NCBI RefSeq assembly: GCF_014201355.1
Contig: NZ_JACHEG010000001.1
Span: 620,001 to 684,000, forward strand
DNA: 64,000 bases
Direction: 5' to 3'
From: Aliirhizobium wenxiniae
GTDB taxonomy: Bacteria; Pseudomonadota; Alphaproteobacteria; Rhizobiales; Rhizobiaceae
Shown: positions 6,730 to 16,466 of the stretch, piece by piece
Layout: every line of letters begins with the position of its first letter
Numbering within the stretch: position 1 is the first letter of the stretch
Position numbers and translations under genes: made by a program
The notes under the pieces: generated by a model
The model's input: the letters and a program-made list of their open reading frames with translations, nothing else
Databases searched by the model: none
Told to the model about the DNA's origin: nothing

Positions 6730-8718
6730 ATGAAGCCGGGAAACCGCTTCCTGGGAAGGGTTGTTTCATGCAATGGGGCGCACGCAACCATCGCAGCCGT
6801 AGCAGAGGGTGGCGAAACCGAGCTCACCGAGCTTTGGTCTGTAGGGCGCCTCATCTCGATTACCGTCGGCAAGAACCGCGTCGTGGCATTGGCCTATTCG
6901 ATGCAAACCGGCATACGCGAGTGGTCGGAAACCGACGACACCAAATTTCAGATTGAAGTCGAGCTTCTCGGCGAGGTTCGTGTTGGGCCGGATGGACGAG
7001 AGCAGTTTTCCAGAGGTATATCGCGATATCCCTATCTTGGAGCGATTGCCCACCGGATACGCTCGTCGGACCTCGTAAAGATCTACGATCCCGGCAAAAG
7101 CGAAACATGTGTCGTCGGCAAATTGACCCAGGACGAAAGCATAGATGCTGCAATCCATGTCCCGACGATGCTGTCGAAACATTTCGCTATCGTCGGCTCA
7201 ACCGGCGTCGGCAAGTCGACGGCCGTTTCTCTGCTGTTACACAAGGCTATCGAGTCAGACCCGAAACTCAGGGTTCTTATCCTTGATCCTCACAACGAGT
7301 TCGCGGCAGCCTTTCCCGAACATGCGGTAACGATCGACACCGACACGCTGGATCTGCCTTTTTGGCTCATGCGGCTTGAAGAATTTGCCGAAGTGGTGTT
7401 TCGCGGACGCCCTGGGATCCCCGAAGAACTGGATATGCTTCGCGACCTCATTCCGGAAGCTAAGCGAGCTTTCCGCGGCAGCGAATCCAGCCTGACCAAA
7501 AGATCCGCAGAGAAAAGCTCCGTAACGGCAGACACGCCGGTTCCCTACCGCATTGCCGATCTTCTCGCATTGATCGATGACCGCATCGGCCGCCTCGAAG
7601 GCCGCGCTGAAAAACCATTCCTCCGGTCGCTGAAAATGCGCATCGTCTCCGCCATTAACGACCCGCGCTATCATTTCATGTTCTCCAACAACACGATCCA
7701 AGACACGATCATGGAGACGATCGCGCACATATTCCGCATTCCCGGCGACGATCGTCCGATCTCGACCTTCCAGCTCGCCGGCATACCGTCGGAAGTGGTC
7801 AACTCCGTCGCGTCGATCCTCTGCCGTATGGCCTTCGAGCTTGCCCTGTGGAGCAAGGGCGCCGTCCACATGCTGGTGGTTTGCGAAGAAGCACACCGCT
7901 ACGTGCCGGCCGATCCCACTCTCGGTTTCATTCCGACCCGCCAGGCAATTGCGCGAATTGCCAAGGAAGGCCGCAAATACGGCGTCTCCCTCGGCGTGAT
8001 CACCCAGCGTCCGGGCGAACTCGATCAAACCATTCTCTCACAGTGCTCGACGCTGTTTGCCATGCGGCTCTCCAACGATCGGGATCAGGAGATCATCAAG
8101 TCGGCCATTCCGAATTCATCGGTCTCTACCACCAGCTTCCTCTCCTCGATCGGCAATGGTGAGGCGATCGCATTTGGCGAAGCAATTGCCGTCCCGATGA
8201 GAATGAAGTTCACCCACGTCGATTCCCAGCACCTGCCCAAGGCCCACGGAATCGTTGACAAGAATCATGAGGAAACGCCTGACACGGTCGACTTACGTGC
8301 CATTGTCTCGCGTATGCGCTCTGTCAGCGGGCCTGATATCAGCACTTTCCAGCAAAGTTATCTCGCCGCCGAAGCGGCTGGCGCAATGCCTGCTGCTCCC
8401 TTCATCCCCGAAAACAACGTCGACTTCCCCCCGGCAAGTGATGCCGAACTTGATCGCTGGAAGCGGGAGATCGGGTCTCACAGCGCTGCAGAAACCAGAT
8501 CCAGCCAGTCTGCAGAACCCTATCGCCCGGACATGTTGCCGAGACCGGCAAGGGTCGAGCAGGCAACGCCACCGGATAACAGGAACGGTTGGCGTGACCG
8601 CACTCTGGCCCCCTCGCCCGATCCGGTTGCGCGACCCAATCCGTTTCTGAAACGGGAAGGTTCTTTCAGGGATAGCCTGCTGAAGAAGCCTTTGAGCAGT
8701 CTCTACGACAAGGACTGA
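6730..8718 (+). CDS. HerA-like (DUF87) ATP-binding protein
   Basis: A 662-residue ATPase of the HerA/FtsK superfamily. An N-terminal beta-barrel (HAS-barrel-like, about 1-130) is followed by the ATPase core. Walker A is GSTGVGKST (156-164), Walker B is MLVVCEEAHR (381-390), and TQRPGEL near 425 carries the sensor/arginine region. The C-terminal 130 residues look disordered and basic. HerA proteins form hexameric DNA translocases and usually pair with a NurA nuclease or other effector; none lies here. I start at ATG 6730, since an in-frame TTG at 6670 has no better ribosome site. The 3' end overlaps miaA tail to tail by 16 bases. Confidence 0.85.
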   Translation: MKPGNRFLGRVVSCNGAHATIAAVAEGGETELTELWSVGRLISITVGKNRVVALAYSMQTGIREWSETDDTKFQIEVELLGEVRVGPDGREQFSRGISRYPYLGAIAHRIRSSDLVKIYDPGKSETCVVGKLTQDESIDAAIHVPTMLSKHFAIVGSTGVGKSTAVSLLLHKAIESDPKLRVLILDPHNEFAAAFPEHAVTIDTDTLDLPFWLMRLEEFAEVVFRGRPGIPEELDMLRDLIPEAKRAFRGSESSLTKRSAEKSSVTADTPVPYRIADLLALIDDRIGRLEGRAEKPFLRSLKMRIVSAINDPRYHFMFSNNTIQDTIMETIAHIFRIPGDDRPISTFQLAGIPSEVVNSVASILCRMAFELALWSKGAVHMLVVCEEAHRYVPADPTLGFIPTRQAIARIAKEGRKYGVSLGVITQRPGELDQTILSQCSTLFAMRLSNDRDQEIIKSAIPNSSVSTTSFLSSIGNGEAIAFGEAIAVPMRMKFTHVDSQHLPKAHGIVDKNHEETPDTVDLRAIVSRMRSVSGPDISTFQQSYLAAEAAGAMPAAPFIPENNVDFPPASDAELDRWKREIGSHSAAETRSSQSAEPYRPDMLPRPARVEQATPPDNRNGWRDRTLAPSPDPVARPNPFLKREGSFRDSLLKKPLSSLYDKD

Positions 8719-9623
8719 ACCGACGCGGGCGAACCGTCGATACGGCGCCAGTCTTCATCCATCTGATTGCGGAACCAGGTCATCTGCCGTTTTGCATATT
8801 GCCGTGTCAGAGCCGAACTGCGTTCGATCACGCCTGCTCTCGACATCTCGCCATTGAGCATCCCGGCGATCTCGCGCACTCCGATTGCTTTCATTGCAGG
8901 CAGATCGTCAGACGGATTTTGCGCAAGAAGCGCCTTAACTTCATCGATCGCTCCTTGATCAAGCATCTTCTCGAAACGGCGATTGATGCGATCGTGAAGA
9001 ACGGCACGATCCGGCAGTACGACAAATTTCTGTGCGCGGGCAGGATCAACAATCACCGGCCCTTGCTTGCCCTGAAACTCCACGAGCGACCGCCCTGTGG
9101 CCTGCAGGACCTCAAGCGCTCTGACAATCCTCTGTCCATCCCGAGCGTCCAGAGCATCGGCCACCCTCGGATCCTTCTGTGCCAGCTCCGAGTGAAGCGC
9201 TTCCGGCCCTTCATGCTTCAGCCTCAGCCGAACCTCGCAACGTATCTCCTGGGGAATTTCCGGCATGTCCGAAAGACCGCCGGTCAGCGCCTTGAAATAG
9301 AGACCGGTGCCGCCGACGAAGATAGGCAGCTGACCGCGGGCGCGAATGTCTGGCAGAAGAGAGGCTACGTCGCGCAGCCATTCCCCTGTCGAATAAGCCT
9401 TTGTCGCAGCGACATGACCATAGAGATGATGAGTTATTCCCTCCATCTCCTCGTCCAATGGCCGTGCGGTCAGCATCCGTAGCGTATCATAGACCTGCAT
9501 GCTGTCGGTGTTGATGACAACACCATTTCGCTTCTCGGCCAGCCGCACGGCCAGTGCCGACTTGCCGCTGGCCGTCGGCCCGGTTATCAGGATTGCGTCG
9601 ATGTCTTGCACAAGGTTTTCCAT
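8703..9623 (-). CDS. miaA: tRNA dimethylallyltransferase
   Basis: A 306-residue enzyme that transfers a dimethylallyl group to N6 of A37 in tRNAs reading UNN codons. The P-loop GPTASGKS (15-22) and the DSMQVY motif (39-44) are intact, as are GGTGLYFKAL and the TRQYAKRQMTWFR region near the C-terminus. I place the start at ATG 9623 by family alignment; an in-frame ATG at 9653 would add ten residues and run into serB. With 9623 its start codon directly abuts the serB start. The promoter must lie inside serB coding sequence. Confidence 0.96.
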   Translation of the reverse strand: MENLVQDIDAILITGPTASGKSALAVRLAEKRNGVVINTDSMQVYDTLRMLTARPLDEEMEGITHHLYGHVAATKAYSTGEWLRDVASLLPDIRARGQLPIFVGGTGLYFKALTGGLSDMPEIPQEIRCEVRLRLKHEGPEALHSELAQKDPRVADALDARDGQRIVRALEVLQATGRSLVEFQGKQGPVIVDPARAQKFVVLPDRAVLHDRINRRFEKMLDQGAIDEVKALLAQNPSDDLPAMKAIGVREIAGMLNGEMSRAGVIERSSALTRQYAKRQMTWFRNQMDEDWRRIDGSPASVQSLS

Positions 9624-10514
9624 ATGGCTTTCGTTGCCACGCTCATTGCCCATCCGTCAAATCCGGTTCTTGAACCCGCGCTCGCAGAGCAGGCAGCCGG
9701 AGCAGTCAGGACTTCGGGTCTTTACTGGCTTGCGGACGGCATAGCCTGCGACATTGCCCTGCATGACGACGAAGACGTAACGACCTCGGAATCCAGGTTG
9801 CGCAAGCTGATAGCAGATGCACCGGTCGATGTCGTCGTCCAGCAAGCGGAAACACGACGCAAGCAGTTTCTGATCGCCGACATGGATTCCACCATGATCG
9901 GTCAGGAATGTATCGACGAACTCGCGGACGTCGTCGGCCTGAAAGACAAGGTAGCAACGATCACCGCCCGCGCCATGAACGGCGAAATCGCCTTCGAACC
10001 TGCCCTACGCGAGCGCGTCGCCCTGCTCAAGGGTCTTCCGATCACGGTCGTCGATGACGTAATTGCCAAACGCATCACACTGACCTCAGGTGGCCGCGAG
10101 CTGATTGCGACGATGAAATCGAAGGGACATTACGCTGCCCTTGTCTCTGGCGGCTTCACGGTATTTACCAGCCGGATCGCAGCGACGCTCGGCTTCGACG
10201 AGAACCGCGCGAACATCCTGATCGAAAAGGACGGTATTCTTACCGGCGAGGTTGCCGAACCCATCCTCGGCAAGCAGGCCAAGGTCGATGCGCTGGAAGA
10301 GATTTCAGCCAGACTTGGCATCTCGCCCGATGACGTAATCGCGGTTGGCGATGGCGCCAACGACCTCGGCATGCTGGGCATTGCCGGTTCCGGCGTCGCG
10401 CTGCATGCCAAGCCAACCGTCGCCGCACAGGCCAAGATGCGCATCGACCACGGAGACCTGACGGCGCTGCTCTATATTCAGGGTTATCGGAAAAGCGACT
10501 TCGTCAACGAATGA
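9624..10514 (+). CDS. serB: Phosphoserine phosphatase
   Basis: A 296-residue HAD-superfamily enzyme for the last step of serine synthesis (O-phospho-L-serine to L-serine). The nucleophile motif DMDST (Asp86, Asp88), the SGG motif of region II, the K of region III and the GDGAND motif near 240 are all seen. An N-terminal regulatory domain of about 80 residues precedes the catalytic core, as in other alphaproteobacterial SerB. I start at ATG 9624; the frame opens at 9606 but the protein family begins at MAFVATLI. Its start codon abuts that of miaA on the other strand. The stop overlaps the acetyltransferase start (ATGA). Confidence 0.96.
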   Translation: MAFVATLIAHPSNPVLEPALAEQAAGAVRTSGLYWLADGIACDIALHDDEDVTTSESRLRKLIADAPVDVVVQQAETRRKQFLIADMDSTMIGQECIDELADVVGLKDKVATITARAMNGEIAFEPALRERVALLKGLPITVVDDVIAKRITLTSGGRELIATMKSKGHYAALVSGGFTVFTSRIAATLGFDENRANILIEKDGILTGEVAEPILGKQAKVDALEEISARLGISPDDVIAVGDGANDLGMLGIAGSGVALHAKPTVAAQAKMRIDHGDLTALLYIQGYRKSDFVNE

Positions 10515-11089
10515 GCCGGCGGGTCGCCATCATCGAGACGCCCCGTCTGATCCTGGGCACCTGGATCAAGGCCGATCGCGACCTTTTCCGTGAGATCAAC
10601 GCCGACCCTAAGGTCATGGAGTTCTTTCCGTTCCGGCGAAGCCACGCAGAGGCCGACGCTTTCCTGGACAAGCTCAACGGGATGATAACTGAAGATGGCC
10701 GGGGGTTCTTTGCCGTCGCACTGAAGGAGACCGACGAACCTGTTGGTTTCTGTGGCCTGTCTCATCCCAATCTTCCAGGAAAATTCTCAGATGATGCAAT
10801 CGAGATCGGTTGGCGTCTCGCAACACGGTTTTGGGGAAACGGTTACGTCACCGAAGCGGCAAGCGCGCTTTTGGATCAAACCTTCGCTCGCGGAAATGTC
10901 GATTGCGTCGTGTCCTTCGCGGTTGAGAAGAACCATCGTTCGACCAATGTGATGAAACGCCTTGGAATGCGCAGACGTCAGGAGATGGACTTCAGCCATC
11001 CGCGTGTCCCCGATACCCATCCCCACCTGAAACGGCATGTCGTTTACACCATTTCAAAAGACGAATGGCAGGCCCGAAGGCCTGCCTGA
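10511..11089 (+). CDS. GNAT-family N-acetyltransferase (RimJ/RimL type)
   Basis: A 192-residue acetyltransferase. The fold is recognised by ETPRLILGTW at the start, the core VGFCGLSHP, the acetyl-CoA loop region WRLATRFWGNGYVTEAA and FAVEKNHRSTNVMKRLGM near the end. These are typical of the RimJ/RimL group acting on protein N-termini or small molecules; the substrate is unknown. It overlaps serB by four bases and is probably translated with it. It converges on the Do-type protease gene, 8 bases away. Confidence 0.9.
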   Translation: MSRRVAIIETPRLILGTWIKADRDLFREINADPKVMEFFPFRRSHAEADAFLDKLNGMITEDGRGFFAVALKETDEPVGFCGLSHPNLPGKFSDDAIEIGWRLATRFWGNGYVTEAASALLDQTFARGNVDCVVSFAVEKNHRSTNVMKRLGMRRRQEMDFSHPRVPDTHPHLKRHVVYTISKDEWQARRPA

Positions 11090-11097
11090 TTTCCATC

Positions 11098-12747
11098 TCA
11101 ATCGAGAGGGATCGCGACGAAACGCAGATTACCCGCCTTGTCCGCAATCATGATGTGAGCGTTTCTGCGGCCCTCGGCCTTCAGCGCATCCATCCGGCTG
11201 GTGACATCACTTGGCTGCTCGACGAAATCCTGCGCCACCTCGACAATGACCTCGCCCGGCTTCACGCCTTTGTCTGCAGCGAGCGAGCCGGCAGCAACTT
11301 CAGTCACCACCACGCCCTCAACGCTTTCAGCGATATCAAAGCTCTTCCGGCGCTCTTCATCGAGCACGGCAATCGTCATGCCATAAGCTTTTACCGGCTC
11401 CTTGCTCTGCTCGGCGCCCTGATCGCTGCCGTCATCCGTTTCCGGTGCATCGTCGGCCTGGGGATCCTCGCCTTCGGCATCTGCAGATTGAACGCTGTCT
11501 TCCAGCCGACCCGGTGTCACCTTGACGGTCTGCTGCTTGCCATCGCGCAGGATGACGACGTCAACCTCCTTGCCGACAGGGCTTTCAGCGACGATACGGG
11601 GCAGATCCCGCATCTCGTTGATAGGCTCGCCATCGAAGCTGACGATCACGTCGCCCGCCTTGATCTCGCCGTTCTTGATCGGTCCATCATTGATGATGCC
11701 GGAAACCAGCGCACCTCTCGCCCGGTCGAGACCGAGACTCTCGGACACTTCATCTGTCACCGGCTGAATGCGCACGCCGAGCCATCCGCGTCTTGTCTCG
11801 CCGAATTCGATAAGCTGACGCACGACATTCTCGGCAATCTCCGTCGGCACGGCGAAACCGATGCCGATCGAACCGCCAGAAGGCGAAATGATAGCCGTAT
11901 TGATCCCTATGACCTCGCCGCGCATGTTGAACAGCGGGCCACCGGAATTCCCCTTGTTGATTGCCGCATCCGTCTGAATGAAGTTGTCATAAGGGCCTGC
12001 ATTGATATTGCGGCCACGCGCCGAAATGATACCCAGCGTCACAGATCCGCCAAGTCCGAACGGGTTGCCGATCGCCATGACCCAATCGCCAATACGCATA
12101 CGGTGCGAGTTTCCGAAGGGAACCGCCTTCAGAGGAGCTTTGGGCTCGACCTTCAATACGGATAGGTCGGTCTTGGTGTCGGTTCCGATCAGGGTCGCCT
12201 TGAGCTTGGAGCCGTTGGCAAAGACAACCTCGATATCGTCGGCGCCTTCGATGACGTGATTGTTCGTCACCACATATCCAGCGGGATCGATGACGAAGCC
12301 GGAACCAAGCGAAGAGACTTTGCGATTGCCGCGCTGTCCGCCCTCACCATCGAAAAAATCGTCGAAGAACTCTTGAAACGGTGACCCCTCCTGGATTTGC
12401 GGCGGCTGAGGGCCGTTACCAGAGCTCTTTACACTCTGCGAGGTCGAAATATTGACCACAGCATCGAGCAAGCCTTCGGAGAGATCCGCGATCGATGCAG
12501 GTCCCGCCGGGGTCATGTTTGCTGGCGGCGAAGGTGGCGGATTGAAAGATGTCGACGGCGGCGCGGGCGCAGGCAGCATCGCGCCAGGCGCGCTCGGCCG
12601 CGACTGCGAAGGCGTCGAAGGTGCCTGGGCTGGAGCCGGAGCATCGGGCTGCGTCTGTGCCCAGCCGGGCATGGGCGCGGCGGCGACAGCAAGAGCAATA
12701 CCTCCCGCGGCAAAACGCTTCCAGGACGATCGAACCTGCTGAGCCAT
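11098..12747 (-). CDS. degP: Do-type (DegP/HtrA) periplasmic serine protease
   Basis: A 549-residue envelope quality-control protease and chaperone. It has a signal peptide (residues 1-30), then a Pro/Ala-rich linker to about 85. The trypsin-like domain has the triad His164 (NNHVIEG), Asp194 (TDLSVLK) and Ser268 (GNSGGPL). Two PDZ domains follow, with a charged Glu/Asp-rich insert between them (about 415-440). I start at ATG 12747 (MAQQV), not at 12762. It follows hflKC on the same strand, separated by a terminator, an arrangement common in this group. The symbol is by family, not by proven orthology. Confidence 0.93.
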   Translation of the reverse strand: MAQQVRSSWKRFAAGGIALAVAAAPMPGWAQTQPDAPAPAQAPSTPSQSRPSAPGAMLPAPAPPSTSFNPPPSPPANMTPAGPASIADLSEGLLDAVVNISTSQSVKSSGNGPQPPQIQEGSPFQEFFDDFFDGEGGQRGNRKVSSLGSGFVIDPAGYVVTNNHVIEGADDIEVVFANGSKLKATLIGTDTKTDLSVLKVEPKAPLKAVPFGNSHRMRIGDWVMAIGNPFGLGGSVTLGIISARGRNINAGPYDNFIQTDAAINKGNSGGPLFNMRGEVIGINTAIISPSGGSIGIGFAVPTEIAENVVRQLIEFGETRRGWLGVRIQPVTDEVSESLGLDRARGALVSGIINDGPIKNGEIKAGDVIVSFDGEPINEMRDLPRIVAESPVGKEVDVVILRDGKQQTVKVTPGRLEDSVQSADAEGEDPQADDAPETDDGSDQGAEQSKEPVKAYGMTIAVLDEERRKSFDIAESVEGVVVTEVAAGSLAADKGVKPGEVIVEVAQDFVEQPSDVTSRMDALKAEGRRNAHIMIADKAGNLRFVAIPLD

Positions 12748-12920
12748 CTGGCCTCCTCGCATTGTGAACTGTCTGCATTGCCCTCGGGAATGTGGGCGTT
12801 ATCGATCCGCTTATAGGAACGACTGAATCGGGCAGAGTTTCGGCAAAGAATAGGGTGGAATGGCTCGGCAGGAAATTACCTTTTCGTGAGGAAGCGGCCA
12901 CTCTGCACATAAAACGTGAA

Positions 12921-12942
12921 AAGGGCGGCCAAAGCCGCCCTT
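12921..12942 (-). terminator. Terminator after hflC
   Basis: Minus-strand hairpin AAGGGCGGC-TTTG-GCCGCCCTT followed by TTC, placed 11 bases after the hflC stop. The 9-bp stem is perfect; the T-run is short. It separates hflKC from the protease gene. Confidence 0.75.
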
Positions 12943-12952
12943 CTCTACCAGT

Positions 12953-13888
12953 TCAGTTTGCCGGAGCCGCCGGAACAGGAGCCGTAGTTCCCGCCCGCGG
13001 AGTGCGATTTCCATCCGGTGTCTCGAAGTATTTGAAGAAATCCGAATCCGGAGAAAGAACCATCGTCGTGTTGCTGTCACCGAGGGCCGAAACATAAGCC
13101 CGCATCGAGCGATAGAACTCGAAGAAGCTCGGGTCACGCTGAAACGCTTCGGCAAAGATCCGGTTACGCTCTGCATCGCCCTGACCGCGTAGGATTTCAG
13201 AATCCCTCTGCGCCTCGGAAACCAGCTCTACGACCTGACGATCAGCTATCGCTCGGCGTCGCTGGCCTTCTTCGTTACCGCGAGCACGGATCAGCTCGGC
13301 CTCGGCCAGACGCTCGGACTCCATGAGCTTGAAGGTCTGTTCGGAAACGTCCGGCGTAAGATCGGTACGCCGGATGCGAACATCCTCGATCCTGACACCC
13401 AGAGTTTCAGCCGCGGTATTAAGATCGCGATGGACCTCGGTCATCATCGATGCCCGTTCTTCCGACAACGCTGCTTCAAAACCGCGAAGACCGTAGACAC
13501 GGCGAAGACCGGAATCGAGACGCGTCCTGAGGCGCGATTCAGCAGCTTCCCTATCTCCCGAAACGGTCTCACGGAAAAGTCTGGGATCAGCGATGCGGTA
13601 TACGACGAATGCATCCACATCGTAGAATTTGCCGTCATTCACCTGAACACGGATATTGTCGAGATCAAGTCGCAACGCGCGCTTCTCGACATACTGAACA
13701 CGATCCGCATCCATGAAAGCAAAGGGCAGCTTGAAATAGAGGCCGGGTTCGCTCTTGACCGACTGGATTTCACCGAACCGGATGACAAGTGCCTGCTCGC
13801 GCTCGTTAACGACAAAAAGCGACGAGTAGGCAAGAAAGAGAATTACGGCCAGTCCAACGAGGAAGGCTGGAAGACGGTTGGAATTCAT
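12953..13888 (-). CDS. hflC: Protease modulator HflC
   Basis: A 311-residue SPFH (prohibitin-like) membrane protein that with HflK forms the cage around the FtsH protease and modulates its access to membrane substrates. An N-terminal membrane helix is seen at 5-26, then the SPFH domain (VNEREQALVIRFGEIQ onward) and the coiled-coil helix rich in Glu, Arg and Ala at about 190-250. The C-terminal tail is short and Pro/Ala-rich. Its start overlaps the hflK stop (ATGA, 13885-13888), so translation is coupled. Confidence 0.95.
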   Translation of the reverse strand: MNSNRLPAFLVGLAVILFLAYSSLFVVNEREQALVIRFGEIQSVKSEPGLYFKLPFAFMDADRVQYVEKRALRLDLDNIRVQVNDGKFYDVDAFVVYRIADPRLFRETVSGDREAAESRLRTRLDSGLRRVYGLRGFEAALSEERASMMTEVHRDLNTAAETLGVRIEDVRIRRTDLTPDVSEQTFKLMESERLAEAELIRARGNEEGQRRRAIADRQVVELVSEAQRDSEILRGQGDAERNRIFAEAFQRDPSFFEFYRSMRAYVSALGDSNTTMVLSPDSDFFKYFETPDGNRTPRAGTTAPVPAAPAN

Positions 13889-15003
13889 CGGCTTCCTCCC
13901 TGCGGCTGTGCTGCCGGATTACGCATCATCTCGTTGAGCGGAAGATAAGGAACTGCTCCCTGCTGCTGACCATCCATGATGATCTTGTTCGAGGATTTCA
14001 GCACCGCTTCCATCGTTTCGATGAAAATACGGCGACGCGTCACTTCCGGTGCATTGGCATACTGGTCGTAGATGGAAATGAAACGCTGTGCCTCACCCTG
14101 CGCTTCGTTCACGACACGATCGCGATAAGCGGAAGCCTCTTCGCGTACCTGGGCCGCTTGACCGCGGGCTCCACCAAGCTTCTGGTTGGCGTATCGGTTC
14201 GCTTCTTCTTTCGCTCGGTCCTCATCCTGCGTTGCGCGCTGAACTTCCTCGAAAGCATCAGCAACTTCACGCGGCGGCGAAGCATCCTCGATGGACACGG
14301 CATTGATAGCAATACCCGAACCGTAGCGGTCCATGGTCCCTTGAATGATGTCGCGCACCTGGGTCGACATGGATTCGCGACCACCACGGAAGATGTCCTG
14401 CGCCGGGCGGCGTCCAACCACTTCGCGCATCGCGCTATCGGCAACCTGCTGCAGCGTCGCAGCCGGCGTCTCAAGGTTGAAAAGATAGGACTTCGGGTCA
14501 GTGACCGTGAACAGAACGGAGAATTGAACGTTGACGATATTCTGATCGCCCGTCAGCATCCAGCCTGCATTCGAGCTCGATCCCCTGGCTGCACCGATAT
14601 TCTGCTGCTGCTCGGTAACCTTGACGATTTCGACAGTTTCAAATGGCCACATGTGGAAATGCAGGCCAGGCATGGAAACTTCTTCCTTGGGCTTTCCGAA
14701 CCGCAGTTCGACGCCGCGCTCGTCCGGCTGTACAGTATAGATCGACTGGAAAACCAGGAATGCTGCAACGACGAGCAGCACTATAACCACCGCACCGCCG
14801 TTGAAGCCGCCGGGTACGATCCCCTTCAGCCGATCCTGACTGCGGCGTATGATATCCTCGATGTCAGGCGGGCCACCATTACCACCGCCGCCGTTACCGC
14901 GCGGACGGTTTGGTCCCTGTCCCCATGGACCTTGATTGTTGCCGCCACCGCCGCCGCCGCCCCATGGGCCGCCGCCGCCATTCTGATTGCTCCAGGGCAT
15001 CAA
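13885..15003 (-). CDS. hflK: FtsH protease activity modulator HflK
   Basis: A 372-residue partner of HflC. The first 50 residues are a Gly/Pro/Asn-rich cytoplasmic segment (GGGGPWGGGGGG) typical of HflK. A membrane helix lies at about 69-88, followed by the SPFH domain (YTVQPDERGVELRFGK) and a long alanine and glutamate-rich helix (about 240-310). It heads the hflKC pair, with 138 bases between it and the upstream folA stop. That gap probably holds its promoter. Confidence 0.95.
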   Translation of the reverse strand: MMPWSNQNGGGGPWGGGGGGGNNQGPWGQGPNRPRGNGGGGNGGPPDIEDIIRRSQDRLKGIVPGGFNGGAVVIVLLVVAAFLVFQSIYTVQPDERGVELRFGKPKEEVSMPGLHFHMWPFETVEIVKVTEQQQNIGAARGSSSNAGWMLTGDQNIVNVQFSVLFTVTDPKSYLFNLETPAATLQQVADSAMREVVGRRPAQDIFRGGRESMSTQVRDIIQGTMDRYGSGIAINAVSIEDASPPREVADAFEEVQRATQDEDRAKEEANRYANQKLGGARGQAAQVREEASAYRDRVVNEAQGEAQRFISIYDQYANAPEVTRRRIFIETMEAVLKSSNKIIMDGQQQGAVPYLPLNEMMRNPAAQPQGGSR

Positions 15004-15141
15004 AACCTCTTTGTAAGTGTCTCCCTTCCCTCGCGCCGCAACTCATCGAAGAGCAGCAAGGGTTCCCGCCCGTTATAGGTATCAGAAGCTCAGCTTTCAA
15101 CGCGACTTCAATAACTTCCAAGTCAACGGTAACGAAATGTT

Positions 15142-15672
15142 TCAGTTTGCCGCGTTTTTCCGGTGGTAGACGGAAAAACGCGTGGGATAATTATCCTTCT
15201 CGCCGGCAGGAATTGCCTCTTCGGACACTTTCTCGAAAATATCGGGATCGATGTCTGGGAAGAATGTATCGCCATCCGGAATATCTGCGTCGACATGTGT
15301 CACGTAAAGCCGATCAACGAAATTCATAGACTGCCGGTATATCTCGCCTCCCCCGATGATGCCGATTTCGTCGGCACCGGTCGCAGCGGCGATCGCCTGC
15401 GCGGCATTTACCGCCTCTTCTACGGAGCCGGCCAACTGCACGCCTTCGATGATACGCGACACGTCACGCGTTACCACGACATGTGGGCGGCCGGGCAGAG
15501 GCTTGCCGCCGAACGAATCGAGCGTCTTGCGCCCGACGATTATCGGCTTTCCAAGCGTCATGGCCTTGAAACGCTTTAGGTCGGTCGAAAGCTTCCATGG
15601 CATATCGCCATCGCGACCGATCACGCCGTTGCGGGAAACGGCAACAACTATGGCAAGCGGAGCTTTCGCCAT
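15142..15672 (-). CDS. folA: Dihydrofolate reductase
   Basis: A 176-residue NADPH-dependent enzyme that regenerates tetrahydrofolate. The signature VAVSRNGVIGRDGDMPWKL near the N-terminus, IIVGRKTLDSFG, and GGGEIYRQ are all present. The start codon overlaps the thyA stop by one base (TAATG at 15670-15674), so the two proteins are made from one message. This pairing is functional: thymidylate synthase yields dihydrofolate, which this enzyme reduces. Confidence 0.96.
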   Translation of the reverse strand: MAKAPLAIVVAVSRNGVIGRDGDMPWKLSTDLKRFKAMTLGKPIIVGRKTLDSFGGKPLPGRPHVVVTRDVSRIIEGVQLAGSVEEAVNAAQAIAAATGADEIGIIGGGEIYRQSMNFVDRLYVTHVDADIPDGDTFFPDIDPDIFEKVSEEAIPAGEKDNYPTRFSVYHRKNAAN

Positions 15673-16466
15673 TACACTGCCACCACGGCCTTGATATGCG
15701 CGTCGGCGACATAATTCTCGAGTTCGAAATCCTCGAACCTGAACCCGAAGATATCCTTGACCTCGGGATTTATCTTCATGGTCGGCAGCGGCTTGGGATC
15801 ACGCGTCATCTGCAGCCGCGCCTGCTCCATATGGTTGGCATAGATATGCGCATCACCGAACGTATGGACGAATTCGCCGGGCTTCAGCCCCACGACCTGC
15901 GCCACCATCATCGTCAGCAGTGCGTAGGACGCAATATTGAAGGGTACGCCCAGAAAAATATCGGCCGATCGCTGGTAGAGCTGGCAGGAAAGCTTGCCGT
16001 CGGCGACATAGAACTGGAACAGGCAATGGCACGGCGGCAGCGCCATGTCGTCCACCTGAGCCGGGTTCCAGGCCGAGACGATATGTCGGCGGGAATTGGG
16101 ATTGGTCTTCAACCCCTCGATCAATTGAGCGATCTGGTCCACATGCCCGCCATCAGGCTTGGGCCAGGAACGCCATTGATATCCGTAGACCGGACCGAGA
16201 TCGCCGTTCTCATCAGCCCATTCGTCCCAGATTCGAACGCCGTTTTCCTTTAGGTAGGCAATATTCGTGTCACCCTGCAGGAACCACAGAAGTTCATGGA
16301 TGATCGACTTCAGATGCAGTTTCTTCGTCGTCAGAACCGGAAAGCCCTCCGACAGATCGAAACGCATCTGGTATCCGAAGACCGAACGCGTGCCGGTGCC
16401 GGTGCGATCTCCACGGTCGCTGCCGGTTTCCATTACATGCTGAAGAAGGTCGAGATACTGTTTCAT
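15672..16466 (-). CDS. thyA: Thymidylate synthase
   Basis: A 264-residue enzyme, exactly the length of E. coli ThyA, that methylates dUMP to dTMP with methylene-tetrahydrofolate. Catalytic Cys146 lies in PPCHCLFQF; the phosphate-binding RTGTGTRS (21-28) and NIASYALLT are intact. I start at [10 protein letters not shown] (16466); the reading frame is open to 16592, but that extension does not match the family. It precedes folA with a one-base overlap. Confidence 0.98.
   Translation of the reverse strand: MKQYLDLLQHVMETGSDRGDRTGTGTRSVFGYQMRFDLSEGFPVLTTKKLHLKSIIHELLWFLQGDTNIAYLKENGVRIWDEWADENGDLGPVYGYQWRSWPKPDGGHVDQIAQLIEGLKTNPNSRRHIVSAWNPAQVDDMALPPCHCLFQFYVADGKLSCQLYQRSADIFLGVPFNIASYALLTMMVAQVVGLKPGEFVHTFGDAHIYANHMEQARLQMTRDPKPLPTMKINPEVKDIFGFRFEDFELENYVADAHIKAVVAV

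Noticed and set aside
6730..8718. HerA-based phage defence system
   Set aside because: No NurA, SIR2, DUF4297 or other effector gene is adjacent; neighbours are housekeeping genes.
11065..12165. 366-codon open frame antisense to the Do-type protease
   Set aside because: Its start lies inside the acetyltransferase end and it has no recognisable domain; the protease on the other strand is complete.
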